A model generated the notes under the pieces. The model saw only the letters and a program-made list of their open reading frames with translations, ran no database searches and was not told where the DNA came from. A stretch of 64,000 nucleotides of DNA from Papaver somniferum (taxonomy: Eukaryota > Streptophyta > Magnoliopsida > Ranunculales > Papaveraceae). The position numbers and the translations under genes were made by a program. Positions within the stretch are counted from its first letter, which is position 1; the number at the start of each line of letters is the position of its first letter. Where the stretch lies: assembly GCF_003573695.1 (NCBI RefSeq), contig NC_039368.1, positions 11,369,860 to 11,433,859 on the forward strand, read 5' to 3'. Positions 47,470-59,815 of this stretch are shown here, one piece after another.

Positions 47470-47960
47470 CAGCAAGTAAATGCCCTTACTTGTTACTCAA
47501 CAACTGACTCCCAAAGTTCTGTTCCATGCATATTTTCACATAGCCCTCCATAAGTGTGTCATTTTAGTTATGGTTTGCCGTTTGCCTCGACACCGCGAGA
47601 TTTCTTTCTAACTGTCTTTTTTTTTTCACTTCAGTTCTAACTTTACGGCTGTATTTTCAACAAAGCATGTAATAATTAAGTACTTGACGTACGAAACCAG
47701 AAAAGACATGACACTGTGGCAGTAATGCGTACCACCGTCCATTTCTCTTCAACCACCAATTTAAGTATGATCCATGATAAGGACACCATGCAGTTAAGTG
47801 ATGTCTGTATACTATGTGCTCTCTTCTAGCTAGCTGTGTTGGAGCTGGACAGTTGTTTTTAAGCAATATGAGACCAACCAGCTACCACTACAATTTAAAT
47901 GTTTAAACCACCGGTAGAAGAACATGGCCTAGAGTCTAGACTCTGAAATGGGTGTTTGTT
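47470..47960 (-). repeat. Local duplication, copy B2 (inverted relative to B1)
   Basis: Minus-strand partner of 45236-45660. Stops in one copy fall in open frames of the other, so I treat both as non-coding. Confidence 0.78.
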
Positions 47961-48490
47961 GATCCCAAAAGCAACATAAGTAAAGAGTATGACTGTGTTA
48001 GAGTATCAGTTCCAGCTTACCATGTTTTATGATCGTTTCCCTATATGCATAAGCATTCGAAAATTTGATTTAGTCCAACTGTTCAGGACTCCAACTATAT
48101 TCAAGATTTTACGACAACATGTATATCTGCCCACCAATTTCATGAAACTCATCATATCTTCACTTAGCGCCACCAAATTGAGCCAATCATATCCAAGACT
48201 TGATATATGTTGCCACCCAGATGAGAGGCTGCCACGCAAGTGATAGACATCCCGCGGGATCGGTTGTCCTGCAAAAGAGGAAAAAAAAGGAAAAGACCTA
48301 GTGATCGGGTGAATTTATAGGGGTGGGTTTAATGTGGGTCCTACTCCTTAGTTTCACATGGGTACAACCCGTGGGATTGGTCTGGTGCGATGTAAATCAT
48401 TTTCGGAGGCCGTCAAGTGCATATGCATGCATGTTCTGAAATGCCTAAAAGAATATTCTTTGTTTAGTAAGGTATAATTTAACTTTTTTA
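47961..48490. other. Intergenic stretch, nothing recognised
   Basis: No ORF with a recognisable domain, no RNA gene and no transposon end seen. Short frames at 47989 and 48027 overlap on opposite strands and look like chance. Confidence 0.4.
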
Positions 48491-48503
48491 TTGATACGGC
48501 TAG

Positions 48504-49020
48504 GGCTAAACATGGATCGGTTTGGATCGGTTTTGGCCTCACCCACCACCAAACTCACTGATGGCGTGAAACAGAAATTGTCATCCACAACCAACCCGAC
48601 ATCACAATGGGTCGGTTTTAACCCGACCAACACTACATCGGGTTAATTCGGGTGGGTGGCGGGTTAACCCGTCATAAAATGAAATGAACTATATGAACAT
48701 GAAAAATAACTAAATGCGCAGACAATTATCATCATAACAAGTTACTTACAATTAAAAGTGTTTACAAAATAAAAATGAGTTCAACTTCTAAAAGCTCAAA
48801 AAGTGAATTACTAGCCTACTGACTACTGTACTAAATCCTAATAACTATACTAGTAGCTGAAGAAAAGAAAGATCATGAGATGTGATTCATATCAAGCGAC
48901 CAGCTTCCTCCATCGAAAAATGTAGACGTTTTACCCTGAATGCGCTGGAAGCCTGAAATCAATCAAAGTATGTCAATTAGTTACAACTTACAATAACATA
49001 GATGTAACAGACCAACGAAC
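48504..49020. mobile_element. Remnant of a hAT-type element, one end only
   Basis: The left end TAGGGCTAAACATGGATCGG is followed by repeats of a GGGTCGGTTTTAACCCG or GCGGGTTAACCCG type, a common subterminal pattern in plant hAT-derived elements. No matching right end is found before a copia fragment at 49025. Confidence 0.4.
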
Positions 49021-49024
49021 TCAG

Positions 49025-49331
49025 GATTAAATTAATCACAGATTCTCTTGTGGTTAATTTAATTGAGTATTTTTGGATTCAAATTCATATTCGTATGTGA
49101 TTTGTTATGTCCAAAGAAATCCTTCTTTTCTTGTAAAAGTAAGGTCGCTCTTGTTGTTCTTTCGGGAATGACATTATATGGGGGAGAGTTTGTGGGGAAT
49201 GTGGCTGTGGAATATTACAGAGGTTATGTCGTATATTTATAAACTCTTTGATGAAAGCATTTAGCTTCAGCTATATGATTGCATCTAAAAAGTTGATATG
49301 TGATTTCTTTTAGTCATGAAATGTCTCTATG
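49025..49331 (+). mobile_element. Fragment of copia internal 3' region
   Basis: It aligns with 15640-15985 of element C and 24060-24395 of element E: GATTAAATTAATCA, GGTCGCTCTTGTTGTTCTTTCGGGAATGACAT and TTTAGCTTCAGCTATATGATTGCATC in order. It is cut at 49331 by the gypsy LTR3, so it was probably the insertion target. Confidence 0.8.
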
Positions 49332-50538
49332 TGATGATATTTTTCAATGATGTTGTAGTAATAAGTTCGTTGAGACTTGTGAAAGCAAAAGATTTTAGAC
49401 TTATAAAACTTAAAAATAGAAAACTTATTGCAAAATTGATTTCAAGATATTAAAAGTAACCAAGACACTAGATTCCACTATTACACATGAATGAACGATA
49501 CCAAATATGTTTCAAAACTCTAACTATCCTTTAAGTCCTTCATTTCTTAATTCACACATGATCAAACATATTCCCAAATATTAATTGTATTCCCTAAGAA
49601 TAGACTATCAATCAATTAAACAAAGTATAATCTATCAAATTGAATCACAAGTAATTAAGAAAATTATGTGAACATTTAGAACTCTGCAAAAGCGGTGATT
49701 GATAGCTTCATCCACTGTAAATTAGAGAAAATAAAATTGTTACCAATCATTCATGCATAGATAGCTTCATCCATTGCCTTGGTTGCGCGAGAATTATCTC
49801 ATCATCATGGAAACACGCTCAAAATTCATTTTTATTGCTCAAAGGGTGTTTACAAAGATGAAATGGGAGAAACAACGATAAAACAAAGATTTTATTTTAT
49901 CTCCCAAAAACTCTCCCCAAATGTGCTCTCTAGCTCTCTATTTATATACACAAATACACGTCACTCAAATATATTCTTCCATTACTACAAAATCTTCTTC
50001 TCTTTAATTAAAAATATCTTCAGAATTTTTCCTTCTCTTTATTCTATATATTTCTTTACTAAACCCATATCTTCTTTAATTCGCAGAATAAAATCCAAGA
50101 TAAAATCTTCTAAGGATATCTTTCTTGTTTAATACAAGATAACTTCCTTTTTCTTCAAAACTTCATGTTTGTAAGGCAAGAAGATATTCTTATCTTAAAG
50201 ATAATAAATCCTTTACCGTTGAAACCAAATTTCCCGCCAATTTTTTTCATTTCAAATCAAGGAAGAAGATGGAGTCCCCTTAACCAGTAATGGGTGCGAT
50301 TAGCAATTGGTTCCCTGGGGTGCCCCTTATCATTTAGGTGCCCCTTATTCAAAACTGAGAGTCCGAACAACATGTGTCCTCCGGGTGCCTATACCAACTT
50401 TTCGAGCCGAATTTTCCAAAAATGTTTATTTTCCAAAAATACCTACAAACACATAAAACACCATAAATATAAGTAGAAAATCGAGTACCAACAATACTGA
50501 AAATTGAGGACAATTCGGTCGCAAAAATGTGTCTATCA
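49332..50538 (-). mobile_element. LTR3, 3' LTR of the gypsy pol module (1,207 bp)
   Basis: On the minus strand it starts TGATAGACACATTTTTGCG at 50538, right after a polypurine tract, and ends ATCATCA at 49332. It is homologous to solo LTR F (20746-22036) and not to LTR1 or LTR2. A TATA-like GTATATAAATAG lies at 49938-49949. The left flank CTATG would be half of a target duplication whose partner may lie beyond the window. Confidence 0.8.
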
Positions 50539-51743
50539 AATGCCCCCAAACTTATTATTTTCTAGTCCTCGAGAAAATCTAATCTAGAAAAATAAAAATG
50601 ACTACACTTAGCACGTGCAGCAAGCCGTTAAACCGCTAGGTGTCCCTAGCGGCGGAGTGTTGTCTCCGGAGGGTTTACCAAAGGTCTACCCACAAAACCT
50701 TTACTCCAGACCCTAGATATCCACGCAGAACCTTGGAAGGCACTAAAGAATCTCCTTGGTTGGCATACAATCATTGACTACATGAGGAAGTACCCTGATG
50801 CAAAATTCCAATTGTTGTACACGAGTTTGAACTCAGCATACTAAAATTCATATATAAGTGACAAAGATATACTCAGATAGTTTCTAGACATCATAACCGG
50901 AGTCAACCAATCACATGGAAAGATTAATAAGATGGATATAGAGAAAAATAGACGGTTCAAAGTGAACGGTGTTTCCCATATCTGTCTGAAGGCCTCTGCC
51001 AAGATGAACCTATCCTAATGGACTGAGATACCGGTCTGACTAGTATCAACACAACTGGCATATACAAGGGGACCAGTGGTCGATAAACCTAACTCTAGGT
51101 CAACACAACTGGCATTTACAAGGGCACCAGTGGTCGAATTTATTGATTTTATTCCGGTTGGTCTGATGGTCTGGTCTCAAACTTTTTTTTTTTAATTTTT
51201 TTTAAGTATCTCAATCACCCTATTTCACCCTAGAAATGGTAAAAACTTGAGTCATGTGCCCCACTAAATCACTTAAGAAATAAAAAAGAAGGGATTAGGA
51301 TTCAACGAATTATGGCGAAACTACCATGTTTTTTGTTTAGTTCTAACACCTGAGCTCTGTGCTTTTATGAATAGACTCTTTAGATGTTTCCATCTAATCA
51401 TATTGGTTCTCAACTCCTACAACCAAGATGTTCCCATCCACTTAGATTGGTTAGTGCCAACCTTAATATGCATAAATTTCTAGGCTCTGGAGTTTATTTA
51501 TTGTAACTAAAAGCTAACAAAAAGTTTCTTCCCCACCCCCAAACTTAAATATAACATTATCCTCAATGTTTCTAATGAAAGAGCAATACTAAAAAGTAAG
51601 GTAACACGAGGAATCAGTAAAGAGAGAAGTCGGAAAGGTAGTACTTGGGTGAAGAGAGAAATCAAAAAACTAATATACAACATACAATCGCCTCGATGGT
51701 CGATCAAGGGTAATCAGGGTCCTCCAGAGGGACCTCCTCAACA
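50539..51743 (-). mobile_element. 3' non-coding region of the gypsy pol module
   Basis: The stretch lies between the pol stop and LTR3. It has a polypurine tract beside the LTR (50541-50553, AAGTTTGGGGGCA on the minus strand), a second one at 51535-51546 and a perfect hairpin at 50633-50652. The same landmarks, in the same order, are found downstream of the gag module (57533-59040). An imperfect repeat, AACACAACTGGCAT(A/T)TACAAGGG, occurs at 51048 and 51103. Confidence 0.7.
50633..50652. other. Hairpin near the 3' end of the pol module
   Basis: CCGCTAGG and CCTAGCGG form a perfect 8-bp stem with a TGTC loop. The homologous hairpin of the gag module (57651-57670) has A-T instead of G-C at the third pair. 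Confidence 0.65.
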
Positions 51744-54700
51744 TCACCTATAGGAAAGGGCTCTAAAAAAGGGTTTCAATCTCTGACCGTTAACTCTCGA
51801 AGAATTACTACCATCTGGTGTCTCGATCTCAACAGCTCCATGAGGAAAGACAGTGCGAACAATAAAAGGACCCGTCCACCGAGAACGTAACTTCCCAGGG
51901 AAAATATGCAAGCGGGTATCATACAGAAGAACTTTTTGACCTGGAGAAAATGACTTTCTTAAAATATTCTTATCATGCACAAGTTTAATTTTGTTCTTAT
52001 ACTCCTTCGCACTATCGTAAGCATCTATACGAATCTCTTCCAACTCATTGAGCTGGAGTTTCCTATGGGCTCCTGCCTTGTCAAGTGAAAAATTTAGTTG
52101 CTTAACAGCCCAATAAGCTCTATGTTCTAACTCAATAGGTAAATGACATGCCTTGCCATACACAAGCCGATAAGGCGACATTTCAATGGGGATCTTAAAC
52201 GCAGTACGATAAGCCCATAAGGCTTCAGTAAGCCTAGACGACCAGTCTTTCCGATTAGGATTAACTGTTTTCTCTAATATACGCTTTATCTCCCTATTGG
52301 AAACCTCTACCTGACCACTAGTCTGTGGATGATATGGGGTAGCTACCTTATGTGTAATACCATATTTCTTCATCAAAAGCCTAAAAGGTCCATTACAAAA
52401 GTGCGACCCTCCATCACTAATTATAGCTCGCGGTGTACCAAAACGTGTAAGTATATTATTTTTCAAGAACTCAATCACAACCCTATGGTCATTGGTTTTA
52501 CACGCAACCGCCTCAACCCACTTAGAGACATAGTCTACAGCGACAAGGATGTATAAGTTACCAAAAGAATTAGGAAAGACCCATAAAGTCAATACCCCAC
52601 ACATCAAAGACCTCAACAACTAAAATAGGGTTCAAGGGCATCATGTTCCTACGGGAAATGGTTCCTAATTTCTGGCAACGTTCACAAGTAACACAGTAAC
52701 TGTGGGAGTCTTTAAACAACGAAGGCCAATAGAATCCACACTGCAATATTTAGCAGTCTTCTTAGCACTAAAGTGACCCCCACAAGCATGATCATGACAA
52801 AAGGAAATAATACTGGACTGGTCATTCTCAGGTATACATCTCCTAATAATCTGGTCTGGACAATACTTAAACAAATAAGGATCATCCCAAAAGAAGTGCT
52901 TCACCTCGGCTAAAAACCTAGAACGATCTTGTTTACCCCAATGTTGGGGCATTCGACCAGTAACAAGATAATTCACTATATTCGCATACCAAGGTGCTTG
53001 GGTAACAAAGAACAGTTGTTCATCAGGAAAACTATCCCTAACAGGAGGAGAATCATTAAGGGTATCCACAACAAGCCTAGACAAGTGGTCTGCTACTACA
53101 TTTTCTGCACCTTTTTTATCTCTGATGTCTAAGGAAAATTCCTGCAACAATAGGATCCATCTAATCAATCTAGGTTTAGTATCCTTCTTGGAAAGAAGAT
53201 ACTTCAAAGCAGCATGATCAGTAAAGATTATGACCTTAGAACCTAAGAGGTAGGATCTAAACTTGTCTAAGGCAAACACAATAGCTAATAGTTCCTTCTC
53301 CATAGTGGTATAGTTCAACTGGGCATCATTCGGAGTTTTGCTAGCATACTAAATCACATGAAGTAACTTATTTTATCGCTGACCTAGCACAACACCAATA
53401 GCATAATCTGAAGCATCACACATGATCTCAAAGGGTAGGTTTCAGTTGGGTGCCTGGACTATGGGGCGGTAGTGAGTAAATTCTTAAGCTTCTCAAAAGC
53501 CTCTAAAAAACCATCATCAAAGACAAACTTAACGTCTTTTGCAAGCAAATTGCAAAGAGTTCTAGAAATTAAGCTAAAATCCTTAATGAATCGACGATAC
53601 AAACCTGCATGCCCTAAGAATGACCTAATATCTCTTACGTTTTTTGGGGCCTGTAAAGTTTTAATAAGGTCAACTTTGGCTCTATCTACCTCTATAGCCT
53701 TTGAAGATACGATATGCCCTAGAACAATTCCTGAACGAACCATAAAGTGACATTTCTCCCAATTAAGCACTAAATTATTTTCCTTACATCTAGTCAAAAC
53801 TAATGACAAATGATGCAAGCATTCATCGAAAGACGAACCAAACACTGAAAAATCATCCATAAAGACCTCTAAGAACCGTTCTACCATGTCAGAAAATATG
53901 CTCAGCATACAACGCTGAAAGGTCGCAGGAGCATTACATAGCCCGAAAGGCATGCGTCTATACGCAAAGGTACCAAAGGGACAGGTAAAAGTGGATTTCT
54001 CTTGGTCATTTAGGGCAATAAAAACCTGATTATAACCGCAATATCCATCTAAAAATCAATAATGGCTACGTCCAGCTAATCTCTATAGCATTTGGTCGAT
54101 GAAGGTAAGGGTAAAGTGGTCCTTCCTAGTGACCTTGTTCAATTTCCTATAGTCCATACTGACACGCCAACCCGTGGTCTCCCGAGTTGGGATTAACTCA
54201 TTGTTATCATTTTGGAATACAGTAATACCGGATATCTTGGGAATAACCTTAACGGGGCTGACCCACTTACTGTCTGAAATGGGATAGATAATGCATGCAT
54301 CTAACAACTTAAGAACCTCGGTTCGAACTACTTCTTTCATATTAGGGTTCAGTCGACATTGCATCTCCTTAGAAGGTTTGGTGTCACTCTCTAAATAGAT
54401 ATGATGCATACAACCAGTAGGACTTATACCCTTAATGTCTGCTATGGTCCACCCTAAAGCTTCCTTGTTATTCTAAAGGACGTTCACTAGCCTACTTTCC
54501 TGATCACTATCCAAGTCGGATGCTATAATCACAGGTAATATTTCAGATGAGCCTAAAAACACATACTTCAGGGAATCTGGTAATGGTTTACGGTCCAACT
54601 TAGGAGGCTTTTCTAACGAAGGAACTAGGGTAGACTCAGAAACGGGTAGAGTTTTGAAATTAGATTTCCATCCATTATTAGTGTCTAACAAAGGGGTTGA

Positions 54701-54830
54701 GTCCAACAAAGCATTCACCTCATTAATCACATTATCATCATCAAAATCAATCCCAAAGTGAGCTAGGAATTTCTTTAATGGATCTTCTAACAAAGTGTTT
54801 GGTAATGACTCCTCGACTAATGTTCCTATT
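51744..54830 (-). pseudogene. Gypsy-type (Athila/Tat-like) pol: RT, RNase H, integrase, decayed
   Basis: Read from 54830 downward. A leader segment (KPLPDSLKYVFLG) precedes the reverse transcriptase, which has WVSPV, the DYRKLNK block, MPFGLCNAPATFQRCM and the catalytic FMDD in VFMDDFSVFG (53855-53885). RNase H follows with [14 protein letters not shown] and DHLSRL. The integrase has a knuckle part with HDHACGGHF, then a core with the DYVSKW and SDGGSHF aspartates and the glutamate in [14 protein letters not shown], then [12 protein letters not shown] and a C-terminal region. In-frame stops occur near 54473, 54080, 53458, 53350 and 52670, and a one-base loss lies near 52580. Gag and protease are absent. 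Confidence 0.9.
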
Positions 54831-54858
54831 GGTAGGCCCCGGAAAGTCCTAAAAATTA

Positions 54859-54876
54859 TCCCCGGCAACGGCGCCA
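54859..54876 (-). other. Primer binding site (tRNA-Asp type) next to LTR1
   Basis: On the minus strand it reads TGGCGCCGTTGCCGGGGA, the tRNA-Asp complement used by Athila-type elements, six bases after the end of LTR1. This makes LTR1 look like a 5' LTR for the pol module. Confidence 0.88.
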
Positions 54877-54882
54877 AAAACT

Positions 54883-57532
54883 TGGCAGGTCCGGAGATGT
54901 GTATAAAATTGAGCGTAATGAAACGCGGGCCTACAGTAATACCGCAAGTGCACGGTCGTCAGTTGTAGCTCGTGCAAGTACGGGTCGATCCACAGAGATC
55001 GGGTGTGTTTCGGAAGTGTTTTAGCTAATTGGGTTCCTAGATTTGCTTTGGGCTTAGAAGCCCTTTGGAAGTGTTGGGCTTAATGTACTATTGGGTTTGA
55101 ATGCCCTTTGAATGGATTGGGCTTAGTGGGTTTGTTAAACATAAAATGAACTGAGCCTGGGCTCAGTTATCTTTGAAGTGCAAATGGGCTTTGAGCCTTT
55201 GATTGAGCTTTGGGTTAAGCCCACAGTTGATTTGGATTTGGCCTTCAACCTTAACCCAAACTGGGCTTTGAGCTTTAATGGAATGGGCCTTAGTATTGAT
55301 CTTACAGTTGGGCTCAGATTGTGTTCTGGGCTTTTGGAAGTGAACTTTGGGCTTGAGTTGGTTAGGCCTTTAACCTTTGGTTTCACAGAAGTGGACTTGG
55401 GCTCAGGAATGAAGTGAGCCTTGGAGCAAAGCAAGCAGCAGCTATGCAACAGCCACAGAAGAGAAGTCAGTACTGCAACAGCAGCACAAGGCAAGGAGTG
55501 GCAGCAACAATGCAAGAAAGGCAGTGGCAGCAGCAGTCCAAGAAAGGCAGTGGCAGCAGGGGAAGCAGAGATGCAGTAGAAGCAGCTGCAGTAGAAGAAA
55601 AAGGCACAACAGAGAAAGCAACAGAAGTGGCTGCAGTAGAAGAAATGCAGTAGAAGCTGCAGCTTGGCAGCAGGGGAAGCAAGTAGTAAAGAGAATGCAA
55701 AAACAGAAATACAAGTAGTAATGCAGCAGTGCAGGTAAAGCAAATGAGTGACAAAAAAACAAGACTAACAGTTAAAGATGGATTTATGGATAGGAACTAG
55801 GGGTTGAATTCACTCTAACTTTTACTGTATATTCTCCTATAGGAAGTTAAACACAACTATGGTACTATTTCCAAAGCACTAATTGTCTTTCTACAGCACA
55901 ACTAGTCAAGAGATTATGAATTCAGCTTAAGTTGCAGCTTATCAGCAGCTCATGATCCTAACTACAAAGTATACATGACATACATTGTGAAAGTGAGGTG
56001 ATGATGAGCTAAGTTCAAATTTTACCTAAACTTGTTTAGCTTTCTAGAGCAATGTGGTCAATGTACTACACAATAAGACATTAGTGATTCATCAAGTCCC
56101 TAGCAAGGTGATTTAGAACATGACAAGCAGCATAACAGTGAGCTAGGAATGGCACTAACAAGACATTAACAAGACATTGCACTTTAACAGGAACAATTAC
56201 AAATGAACAGGAGCATTAAACTAACAACACAACAGACAATTACACAACATCAAACAATTACATAGTGGTGAATTAGAGCATTAAACTAACAAACATCAAA
56301 CAGTTACACACTACAACATCATACACAGCACAGTGAAAAAATATGCAAATGGTTAACAGTGCAGCAAAAATTAAAATCAAACCTAACCCAAATAGGGGGA
56401 AACTTGGCTAGTCCAAGAACCAGTTTTTCATCTCCTACACATTGCCTATTTATACCCAAATTAACAAATTAGGGTTTCACACACATTTTTCCCAAAAGTA
56501 TCAATACACAGTACAATTTAGGGATAAATTATTACCCAAAATTTGGCCTCCAAACTCCAAAAATTGCTCGACCCATGCTCTGAATCGTCCTTATGATGCT
56601 CTTCCTGCTCCTATTGTCCCCTAATTTCTAGCTATTTTACTCACCCCAAAACCTAGGGTTTCAGAGGTTGTGAGATGAAGAAAATAGCTAGGCTAGGGTG
56701 TTGTCGGGTGTTGGAGATGGTGGTGGCAGTGATGGAACTGGTGGTGGTGAAGGAAGCTCGAGGTCTGGTGGTGGCAGTGGGTTGCAGGCGATGGTGGTGG
56801 CAGGACATGGTGTTGCAGAGCCTGTGAAGGAGAAGGTGATGGCAGAGGTGGTCGATGGGTTTGAGGAGAAGGATCTGTTTGGTTGGGTGTAGGTTCTCGA
56901 CTGCTTGGGTGTGAGGCGGGCCCATCGTATTTCGATGTCTTGCGATGCTTAGCCGTGGGGTGTGGAGATGGTAGGTAGATCGGACGGCTAAGGAAGAGGC
57001 AGCTTGTAGCGACCGTAGGATGTAAAATACAACGAAGTCAACGGTGCTAGATTGAGTTAGGTGTTGTAGTGTTAGGCGGAATCATCGGGAGTTGATGCAC
57101 AGGCATAGGAGCGACCGTTGGATTCAACTACCATCTAATCTGAAGGCTTGGAATTTCAGCGCTGTGGTGCTCGGCAGAAACATCAGATTTTGATGCTCTA
57201 TGAAGGAGCGACCGTCGGATGCTCCTGAGAACTGATCTGATGGCTGAGAACGGAGGCGCTTTTGTGTGTAGAAAATGAGGTTGTGCGCACCATTCTTCGC
57301 GGCTTCCTTGCGTGATTTCTCCCGGCTTTTCACTACTTTTCTGCTCTTTTCGCTCCACAGACTCATCCGAACTTTATTTATTACCTAAAAATGCAAAATT
57401 AATTAATAAAAATATTTATTCTTGAAAACAATGAAAATACAGAATATGGGATAAAATGTAGAATTACTGCACAAAAGATGAGTTAAATGCCAACAAAAAG
57501 GGATAAATATATACAATATTTGGCACTCATCA
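54883..57532 (-). mobile_element. LTR1, central LTR shared by gag and pol modules (2,650 bp)
   Basis: On the minus strand it starts TGATGAGTGCC at 57532 after a polypurine tract and ends CCTGCCA at 54883 beside a primer site. It thus has the marks of a 3' LTR on one side and a 5' LTR on the other. It is almost identical to LTR2. A TATA box (TATAAATA, minus) lies at 56447-56454. Its U5-side part has a TGGGCTT-rich block (55020-55420) and a CAG-rich block (55430-55720). The long Leu/Ser/Cys-rich frames there are chance products of the CAG repeat. Confidence 0.88.
56447..56454 (-). promoter_or_regulatory. TATA box of LTR1
   Basis: TATAAATA on the minus strand in a GGGTATAAATAGGCAATG context; the same sequence is in LTR2 at about 63264-63271. 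Confidence 0.55.
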
Positions 57533-57650
57533 AATACCCCCAAACCTGAATTTTACTTGTCCTCAAGTAAAACAAAACTAAGGAAATCCTAACTATACCA
57601 CTGTCGCTGGTCTCTCGAATGCATTTAGCGTATGCACTAAGCCTTTTAAA

Positions 57651-57670
57651 CCACTAAGTGTCCCTAGTGG
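57651..57670. other. Hairpin near the 3' end of the gag module
   Basis: CCACTAAG and CCTAGTGG pair over 7 of 8 positions around a TGTC loop. It lies at the place equivalent to 50633-50652. Confidence 0.6.
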
Positions 57671-58175
57671 ACGAGTTGAAGTCTCGTGAAGGTTTACCAG
57701 AGGTGTGCCTACAAAACCTAAGGACAAAATATAAGCTCATATTCCATCAAACGTGACATGTGCAAAACAGTTAAGCTCACAGCAAAATGGAGATGTCAAT
57801 CTAGCTATCGAAGGCACAATCCTAGCACTGATAACAAATAAGGACATGTGATAAGAGTGTAAAGTGTATCTACACATGTGTAAAGAAAGATCTGAAGTTA
57901 TGACTACTAATCACCAAGAGATAGTTTCTCAGGCTAAGAACTGAGGTCGAAATCTAGCTAGCTGTCCGGACTTTACGAGAATTGTGAATGAGTTGGAGGT
58001 ATTTCACAATTTCTCGCGTTGTACATCAATGGCATACACCCTCCTTGCTTATTACAAAAGAAACAACAAAAGATGACTATTTACATGACTCTTATTTACA
58101 TTGACAAATCTCTTTTATTTTTGGAACAAGAGATGATGGAATTGATAAATACTTGATTTTTTTGTATTTTCTGAT

Positions 58176-58178
<3 letters not shown>

Positions 58179-58230
<52 letters not shown>

Positions 58231-58242
58231 AATATATACATC

Positions 58243-58288
<46 letters not shown>
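58179..58288. repeat. Two long T runs (51 and 45 bases)
   Basis: T runs at 58179-58229 and 58244-58288 are separated by GAATATATACATCG. On the element's own strand they are A runs. They lie in its 3' non-coding region. Run length may be inexact. Confidence 0.9.
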
Positions 58289-58292
<4 letters not shown>

Positions 58293-59040
58293 AGGAAACA
58301 CTTTTGATATAATACAAAAGGAAACAAAAGATTACATGACACTTTGCAAGAGGTAGCCCTTTTTGATGCACCCAGTTAAATTCGATGGTTGTTTTTCTTA
58401 ATGTAACCTCCATCTTCTATCCCAACCAACCAAAGAACAAGCTAGTCAAGTTTCGTTCAGTATTCTAAAGTGATTGGCAATCGTAACTTCCTATCAAACA
58501 CCTTGAAGATCGAGGCCATACATGTATTGGTAGATCGTGCGCGTGCAAATTTCTTATCACTATGTGAATTGTGCTAGAATCAGGGTGCCTAAATATCTAG
58601 ACTAAGACTCCTAATAAAATACATATTTGCACAAGAGTCAACATTTCAAGGTAAATGAGCTCCATTTTTTTATGATTTTTTATGATTTTTTTTTAATTTT
58701 TTGAATTTTGATTTTTGAATTTTTTTGGAATTTTTCAATTTTTTCAAAAAGAAGAAGGAGTTCGTTTTCAATTATAGCATATTATCGTGGCATCTACTCT
58801 ATACCCCCAAACCTAAACTAAACATTGTCCTCAATGTTTCAAAATATGGAAAGAATTAAAATGCAACATATGGAAAGGGACATGCTGAGTAGAGTAAAAG
58901 GAGAGAGAATACCCGATTTCGGCGAAAGCAGAATTAAAACTCCGTTATTCAAGGAAAAAATCCAACATATTTCAGCCGAGATCATATTGGATTAGCAAAA
59001 TATATACAAAACGAACAAAAGGGGTTTTTAAAAATTTTAT

Positions 59041-59815
59041 CTACTGGATTATATACAAAAATTCACCATACACTAACAATCTAAAGAGTTGAGGATCAAC
59101 CCAAAAGACAAAGTGTAGCGGTTTCAACAACTTCACACATGAAAGAAAAGCACGTGAAGCTGTGAAACCAAATGAGCTACCCCCAAACCTGGATTTTACA
59201 GAAGATACAATTTTGAAAACAAAATCGCGCAGTTTTGGGGGTTCATCATGCACAAGATCTAACTCAAAGTGAACTGTGCTATGGACGGGCAAACATGCAA
59301 TTTCCAACTGTGGTTCCTCAGATGTATTATACTTAGAAGCAAAATAGTCCAAGAGGACTTGGGAAGCACACAGTTCCAAACCTAGGTTGGGGATCTCAGA
59401 AAAGTCGGTTGTCAATATGGGTACAAACCAAATCTAGGTTGGGTGGAAGGCCATCAGATTGTGACTTATGTAGGACGATAGGCATCATTATTAATCAAAT
59501 CAAAATCTCCTAAATCATCTACACATGTCACATCATGCTCACAATCATCAATCAAATTAGCAAGTTCACACTCAGAATCATCAACATCATCAACAAATTT
59601 ATTCTTATGCATTGGCAAATCAGGAGAAATATCACAATGTGACCTAGGTAGAGAATCAGACACATCAAATATATTTTCATGCATATTAGTGTCTACAGAA
59701 GATTCAACTATTCCTATGTCATGCTCATCTTCACAGAATAATTGTACGAATCCCATGTCAATATCAAAATCATATGAATTACAATGAGTATTAGAAAAAC
59801 AACATTCATGAAGGT
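59041..59815 (-). pseudogene. Second ORF region of the gag module, unrecognised, frameshifted
   Basis: A very acidic frame (59756-59466, many Asp, His and Cys) continues the gag-like ORF after a frameshift near 59815. After a stop near 59462 a further frame (59415-59041) ends with LKPLHFVFWVDPQLFRLLVYGEF. I recall similar endings in non-autonomous plant Tat/Athila-type elements, where the function is unknown. I treat the three frames as one decayed reading unit. Confidence 0.45.

Noticed and set aside
49779..50132. 117-codon frame in LTR3
   Set aside because: It crosses the TATA region of the LTR and is not open in the homologous solo LTR F.
55135..55762. Long overlapping frames rich in Leu, Ser and Cys in LTR1 (and the same in LTR2 at 61937-62586)
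   Set aside because: They are translations of the CAG-rich and TGGGCTT-rich parts of the LTR in all three frames, and they are shifted by indels between the two LTRs.
58096..58413. Lysine-rich frames
   Set aside because: They only translate the long A runs of the minus strand.
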